Shown: piece after piece, positions 1-6,465 of the stretch
Numbering within the stretch: the stretch's first letter is position 1
Layout: each line of letters opens with the position of its first letter
DNA from: Coxiellaceae bacterium
GTDB lineage: Bacteria; Pseudomonadota; Gammaproteobacteria; Coxiellales; Coxiellaceae
Reading direction: 5' to 3'
NCBI GenBank assembly: GCA_014238445.1
Contig: JABABC010000005.1
Span: 1 to 11,085, forward strand
Length of the DNA: 11,085 nucleotides
Made by a program: the position numbers and the translations under genes
Notes under the pieces: generated by a model
The model's input: the letters and a program-made list of their open reading frames with translations, nothing else
Told to the model about the DNA's origin: nothing
The model's database searches: none

Positions 1-52
1 GCTCATAATCTTTCAAATAAACCACAGGGTTGTTAGTGATATTTTGTTCCAT
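1..52 (-). CDS. pepN: Probable aminopeptidase N, N-terminal fragment cut by the window edge
   Basis: Only 17 codons are visible, reading MEQNITNNPVVYLKDYE, with the gene running off the left end. The VYLKDY stretch matches the opening of bacterial aminopeptidase N (M1 zinc metallopeptidase) proteins, many of which start with a short tail followed by IYLKDYQ-P; that comparison is from memory. The ATG at 52-50 has a GGA element 9 nt upstream, within TTGGATG, which supports a real start. The gene lies 66 nt downstream of the nhaA stop on the same strand, so it may be cotranscribed with nhaA. The catalytic HEXXH motif lies outside the window and cannot be checked. Another protein with a similar N-terminus cannot be excluded. 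Confidence 0.55.
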   Translation of the reverse strand, partial: MEQNITNNPVVYLKDYE

Positions 53-118
53 GATAATACATCCAACCTATCAGCTTTAAAAAAGGACAGCCATATTACC
101 GTAACAACCTACAGAATA

Positions 119-1300
119 CTATGACCGGTGTGGTTTATGGCACACACACCTCAGCACCAAATAGCCCAACAAACCTGATAGCAAGGAACCACCAATAACA
201 CCCACTCGCACTAACAGTTCATAAGACTCACTCACCCAATCAAACGCCAAGCTTCCGATAAATAAGCTCATGGTGAACCCAACACCGCACAGCAAACTCA
301 CACCATATAAACCCGACATACGAACACCAGAAGGCAACTTAGCAACACCCAATTTAATCGCCAACCAGGAAAACCCAGCAATCCCAATTTGCTTTCCAAA
401 AAATAGTCCTGCAAAAATACCCAGCGGCACTGACGACATCACCTGACCTAGTGGTAATTGAGAGAAGTTAATCCCTGCATTCGTAAAAGCAAATAACGGT
501 AATACAATAAACGCTACCCAAGGGTTTAAAAAGTGTTCTAAACGATGCAAAGGTGACACTCGGTGTGAATTTTTATGATTCAATGGAATGGTAAATGCTA
601 ACAATATTCCTGCTAGAGTAGCATGCACCCCAGAGCGCAATAAACACACCCATAACACTGCGCCCACCAATAGATATAGAGACAATGAATGCACGCGACA
701 GCGATTCAAAATCACTAACACTAAAAACATGGCTGCCACACCACCTAACACATACCATTGCACATGCGGCGTATAAAAAATCGCAATGATCATTATGGCG
801 CCCATATCATCAAAAATAGCTAATGCCATTAGAAACACTTTTAACGACAGTGGCACACGTCGACCTAGCAACGACAAAATACCCAAAGAAAAAGCAATAT
901 CCGTGGCTGTTGGGATAGCCCACCCTCGCAAAGCAACGCTGTCAGCATGATTTATCCACCAATAAACCAACCCAGGAACCACCATACCACCAATGGCAGC
1001 AATACCTGGGAGCGCTGCTTGAGATAAAGAGCTTAACTCCCCTTCAAACAACTCTCGCTTAATCTCCAGACCAACGAGCAAAAAAAAGATCGTCATTAAC
1101 CCATCATTGACCCAATGATGCACAGATTCAGAAAGCACAATCACACGCAAATGCACTGTCCATACTTGCTGCAAAACATCGTGGTAATAATGCGCCCAAG
1201 GTGAATTATCAACAATAATAGCCAGCACGGCTGCTAAGAAAAGGCAAAAACCGGCCATGGTTTCTGAAACAATGAATTCCCTTAACATTCTTATACGCAT
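119..1300 (-). CDS. nhaA: NhaA family Na+/H+ antiporter
   Basis: Inner-membrane antiporter that expels Na+ (or Li+) in exchange for protons, active mainly at alkaline pH in characterised members. The 393-aa length is usual for the family and the protein is almost wholly hydrophobic, consistent with 12 membrane segments. The TATDIAF motif places Asp134, and AIFDDMGA places the Asp164-Asp165 pair; these correspond to Asp133, Asp163 and Asp164 of the E. coli transporter, the ion-binding residues. Lys303 in FGKQIG corresponds to E. coli Lys300. FFLLVGLEIKREL and SGVHATLAG are also family signatures. The start at 1300 is preceded by AGG with a 7-nt spacer; a second Met is at residue 5. The gene follows coaX after 92 nt and could have its own promoter. 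No intrinsic terminator is visible after it. Confidence 0.97.
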   Translation of the reverse strand: MRIRMLREFIVSETMAGFCLFLAAVLAIIVDNSPWAHYYHDVLQQVWTVHLRVIVLSESVHHWVNDGLMTIFFLLVGLEIKRELFEGELSSLSQAALPGIAAIGGMVVPGLVYWWINHADSVALRGWAIPTATDIAFSLGILSLLGRRVPLSLKVFLMALAIFDDMGAIMIIAIFYTPHVQWYVLGGVAAMFLVLVILNRCRVHSLSLYLLVGAVLWVCLLRSGVHATLAGILLAFTIPLNHKNSHRVSPLHRLEHFLNPWVAFIVLPLFAFTNAGINFSQLPLGQVMSSVPLGIFAGLFFGKQIGIAGFSWLAIKLGVAKLPSGVRMSGLYGVSLLCGVGFTMSLFIGSLAFDWVSESYELLVRVGVIGGSLLSGLLGYLVLRCVCHKPHRS

Positions 1301-1322
1301 GCTTTAACCTTTTTATAACGTT

Positions 1323-1363
1323 CTCAGGCTGAGCCTAATCCGACACTGATTATTACAAATCAG
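1323..1363. repeat. Inverted repeats in the nhaA leader
   Basis: Two elements are seen between coaX and nhaA. CTGATT at 1346-1351 and AATCAG at 1358-1363 form a perfect 6-bp inverted repeat around a 6-nt centre. At 1323-1336 two short palindromes overlap: CTCAG-G-CTGAG and AGGCT-G-AGCCT. Neither is followed by a T-run on the minus strand, so they are poor terminator candidates for coaX. They could be operator half-sites or leader RNA structure; the function is unknown. Confidence 0.4.
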
Positions 1364-1377
1364 CCGGCAAATAACAA
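1349..1377 (-). promoter_or_regulatory. Candidate promoter for nhaA
   Basis: On the minus strand TTGTTA (1377-1372) is separated by 17 nt from AATAAT (1354-1349), with TG at the extended -10 position. The predicted start of transcription is near 1342, giving a leader of about 40 nt before the nhaA ATG. The -10 overlaps the CTGATT/AATCAG inverted repeat. The match is moderate and the call is inference. Confidence 0.3.
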
Positions 1378-1392
1378 AGTAGATCACAATCT

Positions 1393-2172
1393 CTACACGG
1401 ATGAGTTTTTATCTAACAATGTCACAATGCCTTGTAGTACTAAATCTTGTATGGCGGTATCAAATATCACCTCTTCTTCAAACAGCCCGATAAAGCCGCC
1501 CGTTCCAACAACCATTACCGATTGATCGATAAACACCTCTTGTCGCAGTCGTGCCACAATCCCTTTAATCATTTCTAAATGACCAAAAAACAAACCTGAC
1601 TGAATATTTTCTTCGGTATTTTTTCCCATTACCTGCTCACAACGAACAATATTAGCTGCCGGTAATAGCGCAGCATGCTGTTGCAAAGCACTCATACTTA
1701 ACCGTAACCCCGTCACAATAGGCCCTGCATAGTAATCTTTCTGTTTTGAAATCGCACAAAAGGTGGTCGCTGTCCCCAAGTCTATCACTATCAAGTTCTG
1801 ATCAGGCAATTGGCCTATCGCTCCGACAGCGCTCGCAATACGATCTGCCCCGACTTCTTGCGGCTGTTGCACCCGAATGTTTAAGCCTGTTTTAACACCC
1901 GCTTTTACGACAAAAACAGACTGATGAAAATATTTCTGACACGCTGATAAAATTGAATAATCTAACGAAGGAACTACAGAGCATAATCCAATACGCCTGA
2001 CCGCTTTGGGATCTAAATCACGCTCTCTTAATGCTTGCAATAAAAAGACCCCAAACTGATCTGAGGTCACCAACGTCTGAATCGTGGGATAACGAAACGT
2101 AGCCTGTAATTCACCGTGCCGGTACACACCAGCTACAACATGACTATTACCAACATCTAAACACAAATCCAT
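1393..2172 (-). CDS. coaX: Type III pantothenate kinase
   Basis: Phosphorylates pantothenate with ATP to 4'-phosphopantothenate, the first step of coenzyme A synthesis, in the cytosol. The sequence shows the ASKHA-fold signatures of the type III family: DVGNS near the N-terminus with Asp6, GADR at 108-111, and DLGTATT at 131-137, followed by GPIVTGL. At 259 aa it has the usual length. The ATG at 2172 is chosen because AGG lies 6 nt upstream and the protein then begins just before the first motif; the frame stays open to 2196 but that would overlap panD. The gene begins 1 nt after the panD stop, so translation is probably coupled. Type III kinases are known to resist CoA feedback, unlike CoaA, so control of the pathway may lie elsewhere. 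It ends the pan operon. Confidence 0.96.
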   Translation of the reverse strand: MDLCLDVGNSHVVAGVYRHGELQATFRYPTIQTLVTSDQFGVFLLQALRERDLDPKAVRRIGLCSVVPSLDYSILSACQKYFHQSVFVVKAGVKTGLNIRVQQPQEVGADRIASAVGAIGQLPDQNLIVIDLGTATTFCAISKQKDYYAGPIVTGLRLSMSALQQHAALLPAANIVRCEQVMGKNTEENIQSGLFFGHLEMIKGIVARLRQEVFIDQSVMVVGTGGFIGLFEEEVIFDTAIQDLVLQGIVTLLDKNSSV

Positions 2173-2173
2173 A

Positions 2174-2533
2174 TTACACCTCGACTGTTTCATCAATCTG
2201 ATTATTTGCCATCAAATGCACCACCTTAGGCTGAAAAGGTTTTGCCGACACATCGACTTGTGCATAAGCAATAATAAAAATGGGATCCCCATACTCCACG
2301 CAGCGTGCAGCAGGCCCATTTAAACCAATCACACCACTGTGCGCTTCACCAGGGATCACATAGGTGACTAAACGCTCCCCATTATTTAAGTTCACAATGT
2401 GCACCTGCTCATTAGCCACCAAACCTGCTGCAGTCATCAGGTGATGGTCAATGGTAATGCTACCTACATAATGCAATTCTTTTTGCGTGACGGTGGCATA
2501 CGCAATTTTTGACTTCAATATTTGTATCAACAT
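2174..2533 (-). CDS. panD: Aspartate 1-decarboxylase precursor
   Basis: Converts L-aspartate to beta-alanine, one of the two precursors of pantothenate. The enzyme is made as a proenzyme that cleaves itself between Gly and Ser to form a pyruvoyl cofactor. Starting at the ATG at 2533, the cleavage pair falls at Gly24-Ser25, exactly as in E. coli, and Lys9, Arg54, Thr57, Tyr58 and Asn72 are also in the expected positions. The length is 119 aa. The frame extends to a GTG at 2539, but the ATG at 2533 has a GGGG element 7 nt upstream and shares one base with the panC stop in a TGATG junction, which favours coupled translation. The maturation factor PanZ used by enterobacteria is not seen nearby. 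Confidence 0.97.
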   Translation of the reverse strand: MLIQILKSKIAYATVTQKELHYVGSITIDHHLMTAAGLVANEQVHIVNLNNGERLVTYVIPGEAHSGVIGLNGPAARCVEYGDPIFIIAYAQVDVSAKPFQPKVVHLMANNQIDETVEV

Positions 2534-3330
2534 CAACACACCCCTTCAAGTGCTAAAATAGATTGATCCTGGATAGGGACGTTATCAATGAGTCGCACAG
2601 AACCAATCCAAACCGCAGCAAAACGACGGCCCTCCCAATCTGTCACATAATCCACTGGAACACCTAATTGCTCTAAATCCTCTTTTGCTGCTTCAGCAGT
2701 TATCGATTCATGCAAACAGGCTGCAAATCGATATGCCAGCTCTCGTTCTTTTGATGTCAGTCGTGTATTACGCGAACTTAATGCTAACCCTTGCTCGTCA
2801 CGTAAAAAAGGGCAAGCCACAATCGCTGTTTCTATAAAAAAAGCGTTTGCCATCCCCTGGATAAGCTGTAATTGCTGAAAGTCTTTTTCACTAAAATAAG
2901 CACGAGTTGCGCGACACAATAATAAGACTTTCATCACAATCGTCAATACTCCTGTAAAATGACCAGGGCGATGCCGACCTTCCATCTGCTGACTCAATTC
3001 CGTTTCATTCACACAATAACTAGCATTATCCTGATACATGACTGCCTTATCAGGCATAAAAACAGCAGAAACACCTAAAGAATCTAATAAATCGACATCC
3101 TGTTTCACAGCACGAGTATAATTATCATAATCTTCTTGCTGATTAAATTGCATTGGATTCACAAAAATACTCACTATCGTAATGGCATTTTCTTGCAATG
3201 ATCGCTGCACTAAAGACGCATGACCTTGATGCAAATTCCCCATCGTCATAACCAAGCCGATTGATTGCCCTCCCTCTAGCCAGGCCTGTCGTTGCTTCTG
3301 AAGTGTTTCTGGTGTCTTGATCAACATCAT
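2533..3330 (-). CDS. panC: Pantothenate synthetase (pantoate-beta-alanine ligase)
   Basis: Condenses pantoate with beta-alanine using ATP through a pantoyl-adenylate intermediate. The 265-aa protein shows TMGNLHQGH at 29-37 with the HIGH-like His34/His37, FVNPMQF at 56-62, EGRHRPGHFTGV at 117-128, EKDFQQL at 148-154 and LALSSRN further on. It is shorter than the E. coli enzyme (283 aa), mainly in the C-terminal domain, as I recall for Legionella-like PanC. Three normally conserved positions differ: Met28 where Pro precedes TMG, Thr72 where YPRT is usual, and Ser147 where GEKD is usual. The start at 3330 has AGGAG 7 nt upstream and overlaps the panB stop by ATGA. The reading frame is intact and the catalytic His and Lys149 are present, so activity is likely. 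Confidence 0.95.
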   Translation of the reverse strand: MMLIKTPETLQKQRQAWLEGGQSIGLVMTMGNLHQGHASLVQRSLQENAITIVSIFVNPMQFNQQEDYDNYTRAVKQDVDLLDSLGVSAVFMPDKAVMYQDNASYCVNETELSQQMEGRHRPGHFTGVLTIVMKVLLLCRATRAYFSEKDFQQLQLIQGMANAFFIETAIVACPFLRDEQGLALSSRNTRLTSKERELAYRFAACLHESITAEAAKEDLEQLGVPVDYVTDWEGRRFAAVWIGSVRLIDNVPIQDQSILALEGVC

Positions 3331-4148
3331 GCTGAGTCTCCTCGACTAGCAACAGTACGCTTAAAAGTATGTTCGCCAAGCACAGGAAAATCACCTGACT
3401 TCACCTCTTGATCAAAACTTGTTAATGCTTGCTGAATCATACTCGCTCCATCGACGTATTGTTTAACAAACTTAGGGGAAAAAAAACGATTCATACCCAG
3501 TAAGTCTTGTAACACCAAAATCTGCCCAGAAGTACCCGGGCCTGCACCTATGCCAATGGTTGGAATCTTCAACGATTCCGTCACCTTTTGAGCAACATCT
3601 GCAGGCACACATTCCAACACAATGGAAAAACAACCGGCAGCTTGTAATTTGAGCGCATCACATCGCAATTGCTCTGCCGCAGCACAGGTCTTTCCTTGAA
3701 CTTTATAGCCACCTAACTGGTGCAAAAACTGTGGTGTCAGACCCAAATGCCCCATTACGGGCACACCGGATTCAACGCAATGCGTAATGAATTCGAGATT
3801 GCCCACTACCCCCTCCAATTTGACCGCCTGCGCACCCGCTTGGATTAAACGAGCAACAGCCTGCATACCCGCCACCAAACCCTGGCGATACGATAAAAAG
3901 GGCAGATCCGCAACCACCCACTGATGGGATAGCCCCTTCACAACTGCCGCAGTGTGCCAAGCCATTTGCTCAACAGTGACGGGTAGCGTGGAAGCATGCC
4001 CATGCATGACCATGCCGGCACTGTCGCCGACCAAAACAGCATCAACCGCTGTCTCATTCACCAATGTCGCCATGGTATAATCGTAACAAGTCACCATGCT
4101 GATCTTTTGACCAGCCTGATAACGCGCATAGAAATCACTTATTGTCAT
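3327..4148 (-). CDS. panB: 3-methyl-2-oxobutanoate hydroxymethyltransferase
   Basis: Transfers a one-carbon unit from 5,10-methylenetetrahydrofolate to 2-oxoisovalerate to make ketopantoate, the first step of the pantoate branch. It is a TIM-barrel enzyme that needs a divalent metal. From the ATG at 4148 the protein has 273 aa, with VGDS (Asp42), DLPF (Asp81), KLEG (Lys110, Glu112), GHLGLTPQ (His134), GGYKVQG, LECVP (catalytic Glu179), IGIGAG and the GEHTF end, all as in the family. The tail runs about 11 residues past the usual end. Two in-frame GTG codons precede the ATG, but the first lies inside the AGGTGG ribosome site, so the ATG with AGG 8 nt upstream is the likely start. It is the first gene of panB-panC-panD-coaX; ketopantoate reductase is not in the window. 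Confidence 0.97.
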   Translation of the reverse strand: MTISDFYARYQAGQKISMVTCYDYTMATLVNETAVDAVLVGDSAGMVMHGHASTLPVTVEQMAWHTAAVVKGLSHQWVVADLPFLSYRQGLVAGMQAVARLIQAGAQAVKLEGVVGNLEFITHCVESGVPVMGHLGLTPQFLHQLGGYKVQGKTCAAAEQLRCDALKLQAAGCFSIVLECVPADVAQKVTESLKIPTIGIGAGPGTSGQILVLQDLLGMNRFFSPKFVKQYVDGASMIQQALTSFDQEVKSGDFPVLGEHTFKRTVASRGDSA

Positions 4149-4177
4149 ATTCACCACCTGCTACTCGCTATTAAACT

Positions 4178-4268
4178 CACCCATCAAAAATCTCAGACAG
4201 CGAAGCGATGGCTATGTAAAACAGACGGGGTTGACTACTCATCAAGAACCATGAGAACACCCATCAAA
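4178..4268. repeat. 11-nt direct repeat, copies exactly 80 nt apart
   Basis: CACCCATCAAA occurs at 4178-4188 and again at 4258-4268 in the panB/nhaP control region. The second copy sits just downstream of a candidate panB -10, near its predicted start site; the first lies 30 nt before the panB ATG. A chance 11-mer repeat in roughly 250 nt is uncommon (about 0.7% by a simple count). It could be a pair of regulator binding sites; no regulator is suggested by the sequence. Confidence 0.4.
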
Positions 4269-4271
4269 TCG

Positions 4272-4303
4272 ATTATTCCATCGGGTCACTGCCTCACGGT
4301 CAA
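4272..4303 (-). promoter_or_regulatory. Candidate promoter for the panBCD-coaX operon
   Basis: On the minus strand TTGACC (4303-4298) is followed 20 nt later by AATAAT (4277-4272) preceded by TGG, an extended -10 arrangement. The spacer is longer than ideal, so the -35 may contribute little. The predicted transcript start is near 4265, leaving a leader of about 115 nt before panB. A TTTAAT closer to the gene, near 4171, is an alternative but lacks any -35. The call is inference. Confidence 0.3.
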
Positions 4304-4318
4304 TGCCTTTTACGTGAC

Positions 4319-4324
4319 TATAAT
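4319..4324 (+). promoter_or_regulatory. Candidate -10 element for nhaP
   Basis: A perfect TATAAT lies about 80 nt before the nhaP ATG. No good -35 is seen: the best placed hexamers, around 4296-4302, overlap the reverse-strand TTGACC assigned to panB. If both are used, the two divergent promoters would share DNA and could compete or be controlled together. Confidence 0.4.
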
Positions 4325-4363
4325 GACTCTAAAATCAAATGACAACACACATACTTGCCCAAA

Positions 4364-4387
4364 CCCTATAGACAAGGGATTTTTTTT
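4364..4387 (+). terminator. Weak hairpin with T8 run in the nhaP leader
   Basis: CCCT at 4364-4367 can pair with AGGG at 4375-4378, followed almost at once by eight T residues (4380-4387). The stem is only 4 bp, so it is a poor terminator on its own, but it lies between the candidate nhaP promoter and the nhaP ribosome site (AGG at 4389-4391). It might act as an attenuator or may be chance. Confidence 0.2.
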
Positions 4388-4403
4388 CAGGTATTAAATA
4401 GCG

Positions 4404-5639
4404 ATGAATAATTACTCACTATTTTCATTAATTGTCGCGTTAGCTATATTCATAGGCTATGTCAACGAACGTGTGTTCAAGCAACAAGCCACCATTGCGA
4501 TCATGAGCGGCTCACTGATCGTAGCAACCGCGCTCATTATTTTGCAACATTTAGGCATTTCCAACTTATACTTTCACGCGGAAAACTTAGTCCTTCAAGC
4601 ACACTTTGAGCAGCTTCTATTAGATGGCATGCTCAGCTTCCTATTGTTTGCGGGCGCACTGACCATCGACTTTAATAGCCTCAAATCACAAAGATGGGAA
4701 ATTGCTACCCTGGCATCCATTAGCACGATTAGCTCCGCCTGCTTAATTGGTCTTGCTCTTTACTACCTATCAGATGCATTAGGTCTACCCATGCCTTTCA
4801 TTTACTGCTTACTGTTCGGCTCTTTAATCTCACCCACAGACCCTATCGCCGTACTTGCTACTTTCAAACGACTGGGCGTTTCTAAAAAACTCTCCACCTG
4901 CGTAGCAGGCGAATCGCTCTTTAATGACGGCGTAGGTATTGTCTTATTCATTACGTTACTGGAACTTAGCACATCACCAGAAGCCTCTCTGACTCCCCGC
5001 ACCGTCATCTTGCTTTTCTGTCAAGAAGCACTGGGTGGTATTATATTTGGAATCATACTAGGCTGGTTAACAACCACCCTTGCTAAACCCTTAAAAGAAG
5101 CTAATGCTATTATTTTACTCACCATAGGGGTTGTCTCTGGTGGCTACAGCCTGGCACAACAACTGTATATATCAGGCCCACTGGCAATGGTAACAGCCGG
5201 TATCTATATTAGCTGCAAGCTTCATCATAAAATCCCCGAGCTCCACTTCCATGATTTAAAAAAATTCTGGGAAATCATTGATGAATTACTCAATGCTATT
5301 CTCTTTTTGCTCATCGGCTTTGAATTACTCAGCTTACACGCCAGTACCGCCGAAATCATTGCAGCACTCTTAATCATCCCAATCACATTAATCATACGCT
5401 GGCTAACCACTGGCATCCCTATAAAAATCCTCAGCCAATTTAGAACTCAGATGCCTTATACGATTAGCATTCTCACCTGGGGTGGATTACGCGGGGGCCT
5501 AGCCGTTGCATTAGCCTTGTCACTCCCCGCTAGCGACTACCGCAACTTTATCATGACACTGACCTATGCCATCGTCATGTTTTCACTTATCGTACAAGGC
5601 TCAACCATTCCCAGGTTAGCTCGAAAATCAATACAATAA
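4404..5639 (+). CDS. NhaP-type Na+(K+)/H+ antiporter, CPA1 family
   Basis: Predicted inner-membrane cation/proton antiporter of the CPA1 (NhaP/NHE) family. The 411-aa protein is hydrophobic throughout with room for 12-13 membrane segments and no long cytosolic tail. Key family motifs are seen: SPTDPIAVLA at 143-152 with Asp146, GESLFNDGVGIV at 169-180 with the Asn174-Asp175 ion-site pair, and WGGLRGGLAVALALSLP from 359 with Arg363. The start ATG at 4404 has an AGG element about 12 nt upstream, which is rather far. It is divergent from panB and followed 77 nt later by the HAD gene on the same strand. It is unrelated in family to the NhaA in this window. The ion preference (Na+, K+ or both) cannot be read from sequence. 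Confidence 0.92.
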   Translation: MNNYSLFSLIVALAIFIGYVNERVFKQQATIAIMSGSLIVATALIILQHLGISNLYFHAENLVLQAHFEQLLLDGMLSFLLFAGALTIDFNSLKSQRWEIATLASISTISSACLIGLALYYLSDALGLPMPFIYCLLFGSLISPTDPIAVLATFKRLGVSKKLSTCVAGESLFNDGVGIVLFITLLELSTSPEASLTPRTVILLFCQEALGGIIFGIILGWLTTTLAKPLKEANAIILLTIGVVSGGYSLAQQLYISGPLAMVTAGIYISCKLHHKIPELHFHDLKKFWEIIDELLNAILFLLIGFELLSLHASTAEIIAALLIIPITLIIRWLTTGIPIKILSQFRTQMPYTISILTWGGLRGGLAVALALSLPASDYRNFIMTLTYAIVMFSLIVQGSTIPRLARKSIQ

Positions 5640-5644
5640 TCACC

Positions 5645-5659
5645 CCACATTTGTTGTGG
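5645..5659. repeat. Small inverted repeat after nhaP
   Basis: CCACA (5645-5649) and TGTGG (5655-5659) form a perfect 5-bp stem with a 5-nt loop, 6 nt past the nhaP stop. No T-run follows, so an intrinsic terminator is not supported. It might stabilise the 3' end of the nhaP message or be chance. Confidence 0.2.
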
Positions 5660-5716
5660 CCACTAAAGCATGGTAATTTCAATAGCCTTTCACATCAACC
5701 ACCTAAAATAAAACCC

Positions 5717-6277
5717 ATGATCTTACAAACACTCAAGTACATTAAACAACACAAGCCTGCCTTAAAAAAAATAGCACTCAGTGAAAAACACAGCGTTAAC
5801 TCCGTGCTCTCGATTGACCCGGCAACACTGAAATCAGAAGGTATCCAAGCGCTTGCTCTAGACTTTGATGGTGTCTTAAACTACCACGATGCGATCGACA
5901 TACCTTCTGATGTACTCAGCTGGTTATCAACCTGTTGCGACACCCTGGGTGAAGACCATCTCTACCTCCACTCCAATAATAACCGCCCTGACCGCATAGC
6001 CTTTCTCAAACAACACTTCCCAGCCATGCATATTTTAGATCCCCAACACAAAAAGCCTTCTCCAGAAGGATTACATTCCATCACCGAAACAACAGGCATT
6101 GCCCCACACCAGATTGCACTCGTGGATGACCGACTACTCACAGGCATGCTGGCAGCCTGTCAAGCAGGCTGTACAGGCATCCATATCACCCAACCCTTCA
6201 CTAATTTTCACAAATCACCCCTAAAAGAAATTGCATTTGTAAGCCTGAGATGGCTAGAAAAGCAATACCTCGTCTAG
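5717..6277 (+). CDS. HAD-superfamily hydrolase, YqeG-like (subfamily IIIA)
   Basis: Predicted small cytosolic phosphatase of the haloacid dehalogenase superfamily; the substrate is unknown. With the ATG at 5717 the protein has 186 aa. Motif I is DFDGVLN with the nucleophile Asp49 and acid/base Asp51; motif II is LHSNNN with Ser86; Lys113 in KKPSP fits motif III; VDDRLLTGMLAACQAG with Asp137-Asp138 is motif IV and closely resembles the G/VDQLLTDV-GG-RAG stretch of YqeG proteins. There is no large cap domain, as expected of this subfamily. The frame is open back to a TTG at 5651 (208 aa), but that extra segment is Pro/His-rich and not family-like. Neither start has a clear ribosome site. The gene is downstream of nhaP and may be cotranscribed with it. 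Confidence 0.8.
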   Translation: MILQTLKYIKQHKPALKKIALSEKHSVNSVLSIDPATLKSEGIQALALDFDGVLNYHDAIDIPSDVLSWLSTCCDTLGEDHLYLHSNNNRPDRIAFLKQHFPAMHILDPQHKKPSPEGLHSITETTGIAPHQIALVDDRLLTGMLAACQAGCTGIHITQPFTNFHKSPLKEIAFVSLRWLEKQYLV

Positions 6278-6388
6278 CTTACGCCCACAAACAAGATCTA
6301 ACCCACTGAAAAAACTACACTTTAATTATGACAGAGGACTAACACCCTCCATGTGCCCACCTAAAACTACACCAGACCAAAAGAGGCT

Positions 6389-6417
6389 TTGCATTTTTCA
6401 ACTAAAGTGATTATGAT
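6389..6417 (+). promoter_or_regulatory. Candidate sigma-70 promoter for rpsU operon
   Basis: TTGCAT (6389-6394) and TATGAT (6412-6417) are separated by 17 nt, the best promoter-like pair in the window. Transcription would begin near 6424, giving a 40-nt leader before rpsU. This fits the known presence of a promoter ahead of rpsU in the macromolecular synthesis operon of other gammaproteobacteria. The remaining part of the 188-nt gap after the HAD gene shows no ORF or terminator that I can support. Confidence 0.55.
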
Positions 6418-6465
6418 GACTCCCTCATTTTATGTGTAACACGTTATATAAGGTAAAAGTCCCTC

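Noticed and set aside
53..118. Terminator between nhaA and the left-edge gene
   Set aside because: A T6 run is present on the minus strand, but no convincing stem precedes it.
1312..1317. TATAAA on the minus strand as the nhaA -10
   Set aside because: Transcription would begin at or inside the ribosome site, leaving no usable leader, and no -35 is present.
2534..2539. GTG start for panD two codons upstream
   Set aside because: The ATG at 2533 has a better spaced ribosome site and places the cleavage Gly-Ser at 24-25 as in characterised PanD.
3996..4397. 133-codon open frame on the plus strand overlapping the start of panB and the divergent region
   Set aside because: It is antisense to well supported panB codons, His/Thr-rich without any recognisable domain, and has no ribosome site; best explained as a shadow frame.
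5651..5716. N-terminal extension of the HAD protein from a TTG codon
   Set aside because: No ribosome site, unusual residues, and the family alignment fits the ATG at 5717 better.
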